A stretch of 5,833 nucleotides of DNA, from assembly GCA_031257695.1 (NCBI GenBank), contig JAIROB010000143.1:1-5833 (forward strand), written 5' to 3'. The DNA is from Treponema sp. (GTDB taxonomy: Bacteria; Spirochaetota; Spirochaetia; Treponematales; Breznakiellaceae). The translations under genes were made by a program, and so were the position numbers. This document shows positions 5,459-5,833 of the stretch, piece by piece. The notes under the pieces were generated by a model that saw only the letters and a list, made by a program, of their open reading frames with translations, made no database searches and was not told where the DNA came from. Position 1 is the first letter of the stretch. Each line of letters opens with the position of its first letter.

Positions 5459-5479
5459 ATGAAAAACCGGTCGGGTAAA
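5451..5479 (-). promoter_or_regulatory. Sigma70-type promoter of slyD, possibly giving leaderless mRNA
   Basis: On the minus strand, TTTACC (5479-5474, 4 of 6) is followed by a 17-nt spacer and TATATT (5456-5451, 5 of 6). Six nucleotides (TTAAGC) separate the -10 box from the ATG at 5444, placing the transcription start on the first codon. Confidence 0.5.
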
Positions 5480-5481
5480 GG

Positions 5482-5702
5482 GCCCCCCATGGACCCGGTT
5501 GGGTTAGCGGGGACGCACTAAGACTAAAAACGGACGACGGCGGAGTATGCCCGGCGCTCACTTGCCTGTAGAATCCGCTTCCGCAGCCCCGCTGAGCGGG
5601 TCTGCGGAAGCGGGGAATTCCAGAGACGTTCGGCCTGGCAGACTTCGCCGCCGCCCGCCTGTGTCCGGGCGTCCCCGAGCCATGTGGGGGTCCATGGGGG
5701 GC
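5482..5702. repeat. Long nested inverted repeat; structured RNA or MITE-like element
   Basis: A series of helices pairs in strict nested order. They are 5482-5496 with 5688-5702 (15 bp perfect), 5508-5516 with 5669-5677 (9 bp perfect), 5531-5535 with 5663-5667, and 5538-5546 with 5642-5650 (9 bp, one G-T). Inside these are 5548-5551 with 5637-5640, 5553-5555 with 5633-5635, 5575-5586 with 5602-5613 (12 bp perfect), and 5588-5592 with 5596-5600. Together they form one rod about 100 nt long. Both strands lack a believable protein here. It could be a non-coding RNA transcribed divergently from slyD, or a palindromic mobile repeat. I do not recognise it as tmRNA, RNase P RNA or SRP RNA. A 6S-like rod shape is possible but not shown by any sequence motif I can name. 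Confidence 0.55.
5575..5613. repeat. Apical 12+5 bp hairpin of the structured block
   Basis: CCGCTTCCGCAG (5575-5586) pairs perfectly with CTGCGGAAGCGG (5602-5613). After one C-T mismatch, CCCGC pairs with GCGGG (5588-5592/5596-5600) around loop TGA. This is the strongest local hairpin in the window. No T run follows on plus, so it is not a standard terminator. Confidence 0.75.
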
Positions 5703-5727
5703 TTGCGTCGCTGAACTTTATTCGCAG

Positions 5728-5803
5728 GCGGGTTTAATACCCCGCCCCTCTGGGGCGGTTTTGAACCGGCTAACGTATTGATTTGTGGGGGTATTAAACC
5801 CGC
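5728..5803. repeat. Perfect 16-bp inverted repeat around a GC hairpin
   Basis: GCGGGTTTAATACCCC (5728-5743) is the exact reverse complement of 5788-5803, with 44 nt between the arms. The interior holds a separate 7-bp hairpin at 5742-5758 that shares two bases with the left arm. The layout resembles REP/BIME pairs or the ends of a small non-autonomous element. The type cannot be fixed without other copies. Confidence 0.7.
5742..5762 (+). terminator. Terminator-like hairpin with short T run
   Basis: CCGCCCC (5742-5748), loop TCT and GGGGCGG (5752-5758) are followed by TTTT (5759-5762) on the plus strand. No plus-strand protein gene lies just upstream, so it would end a non-coding transcript starting near 5465, if one exists. 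It competes with the 16-bp inverted repeat for two bases. Confidence 0.45.
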
Positions 5804-5833
5804 ATAAAATCCATACCTATCAGAACCAACCAT

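Larger units (their letters stand above)
5445..5833. other. 389-nt region without a believable protein gene
   Basis: Apart from the promoter sites next to slyD, this stretch holds only the inverted-repeat blocks listed separately. An open minus-strand frame over 5558-5833 (91 codons) exists, but it spans both hairpin blocks, is rich in Pro, Gly and Arg, and resembles no family I know. The last 30 nt before the right edge show no clear signal. Confidence 0.6.

Noticed and set aside
5509..5676. GGGGACG...CGTCCCC ends suggesting a tmRNA-like RNA
   Set aside because: The block lacks the tRNA-like T-arm, CCA region and a tag reading frame; only the paired ends are reminiscent.
5558..5833. 91-codon open frame on minus reaching the right edge
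   Set aside because: It runs through two strong inverted-repeat blocks, is Pro/Gly/Arg-rich, and shows no family motif. Open reading here is likely a by-product of GC-rich sequence.

Overview
The window is typical bacterial chromosome with moderately high GC, densely packed genes and short intergenic gaps. A spirochaete, most plausibly a gut-type Treponema, fits best. The reasons are a small lipoprotein signal with an L-G-A-C lipobox, a cytidylate-kinase-like protein with a BON-like tail, small paired membrane proteins and a periplasmic-type TPR protein. This is an inference from protein style only, because no marker RNA gene is present.

Left edge (1-234): the first 38 codons of an ISAs1-type transposase run off the left edge on the minus strand. 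A possible IS terminus lies near 188. Next comes argF (ornithine carbamoyltransferase, plus strand, 235-1173), preceded by a consensus -35 box. Convergent to it on the minus strand is a complete endonuclease/exonuclease/phosphatase-fold lipoprotein (1234-2328). Upstream of that is the minus-strand kinase-like/BON gene (2483-3304), which has its own promoter and an A/U-rich terminator.

Middle (3320-4201): a divergent plus-strand pair of small membrane proteins (99 and 73 residues, 15 nt apart) forms a likely operon of unknown function. Three copies of a short palindromic repeat sit in the gaps: two flank the kinase-like gene and one lies upstream of the TPR gene.

Right part (4202-5833): a secreted TPR protein (plus) converges on slyD (minus), an FKBP-type prolyl isomerase with a cysteine-rich metal-binding tail. 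The last 389 nt carry no believable gene. They contain two strong secondary-structure blocks: a nested series of inverted repeats over 5482-5702 that folds into one long rod, and a perfect 16-bp inverted repeat (5728-5743/5788-5803) enclosing a terminator-like hairpin.

Two patterns stand out. First, argF, the 99-residue membrane protein and slyD all lack a usable Shine-Dalgarno site, and each has a sigma70-like promoter whose predicted start of transcription falls on or next to the ATG. Four other genes have a GGAGG exactly 5 nt from the ATG. This suggests leaderless and SD-led genes side by side. Second, the non-coding right end could encode a structured RNA divergent from slyD, or be a REP/MITE-like element. 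No operon here defines a recognisable pathway; the genes are mostly single housekeeping or envelope functions.
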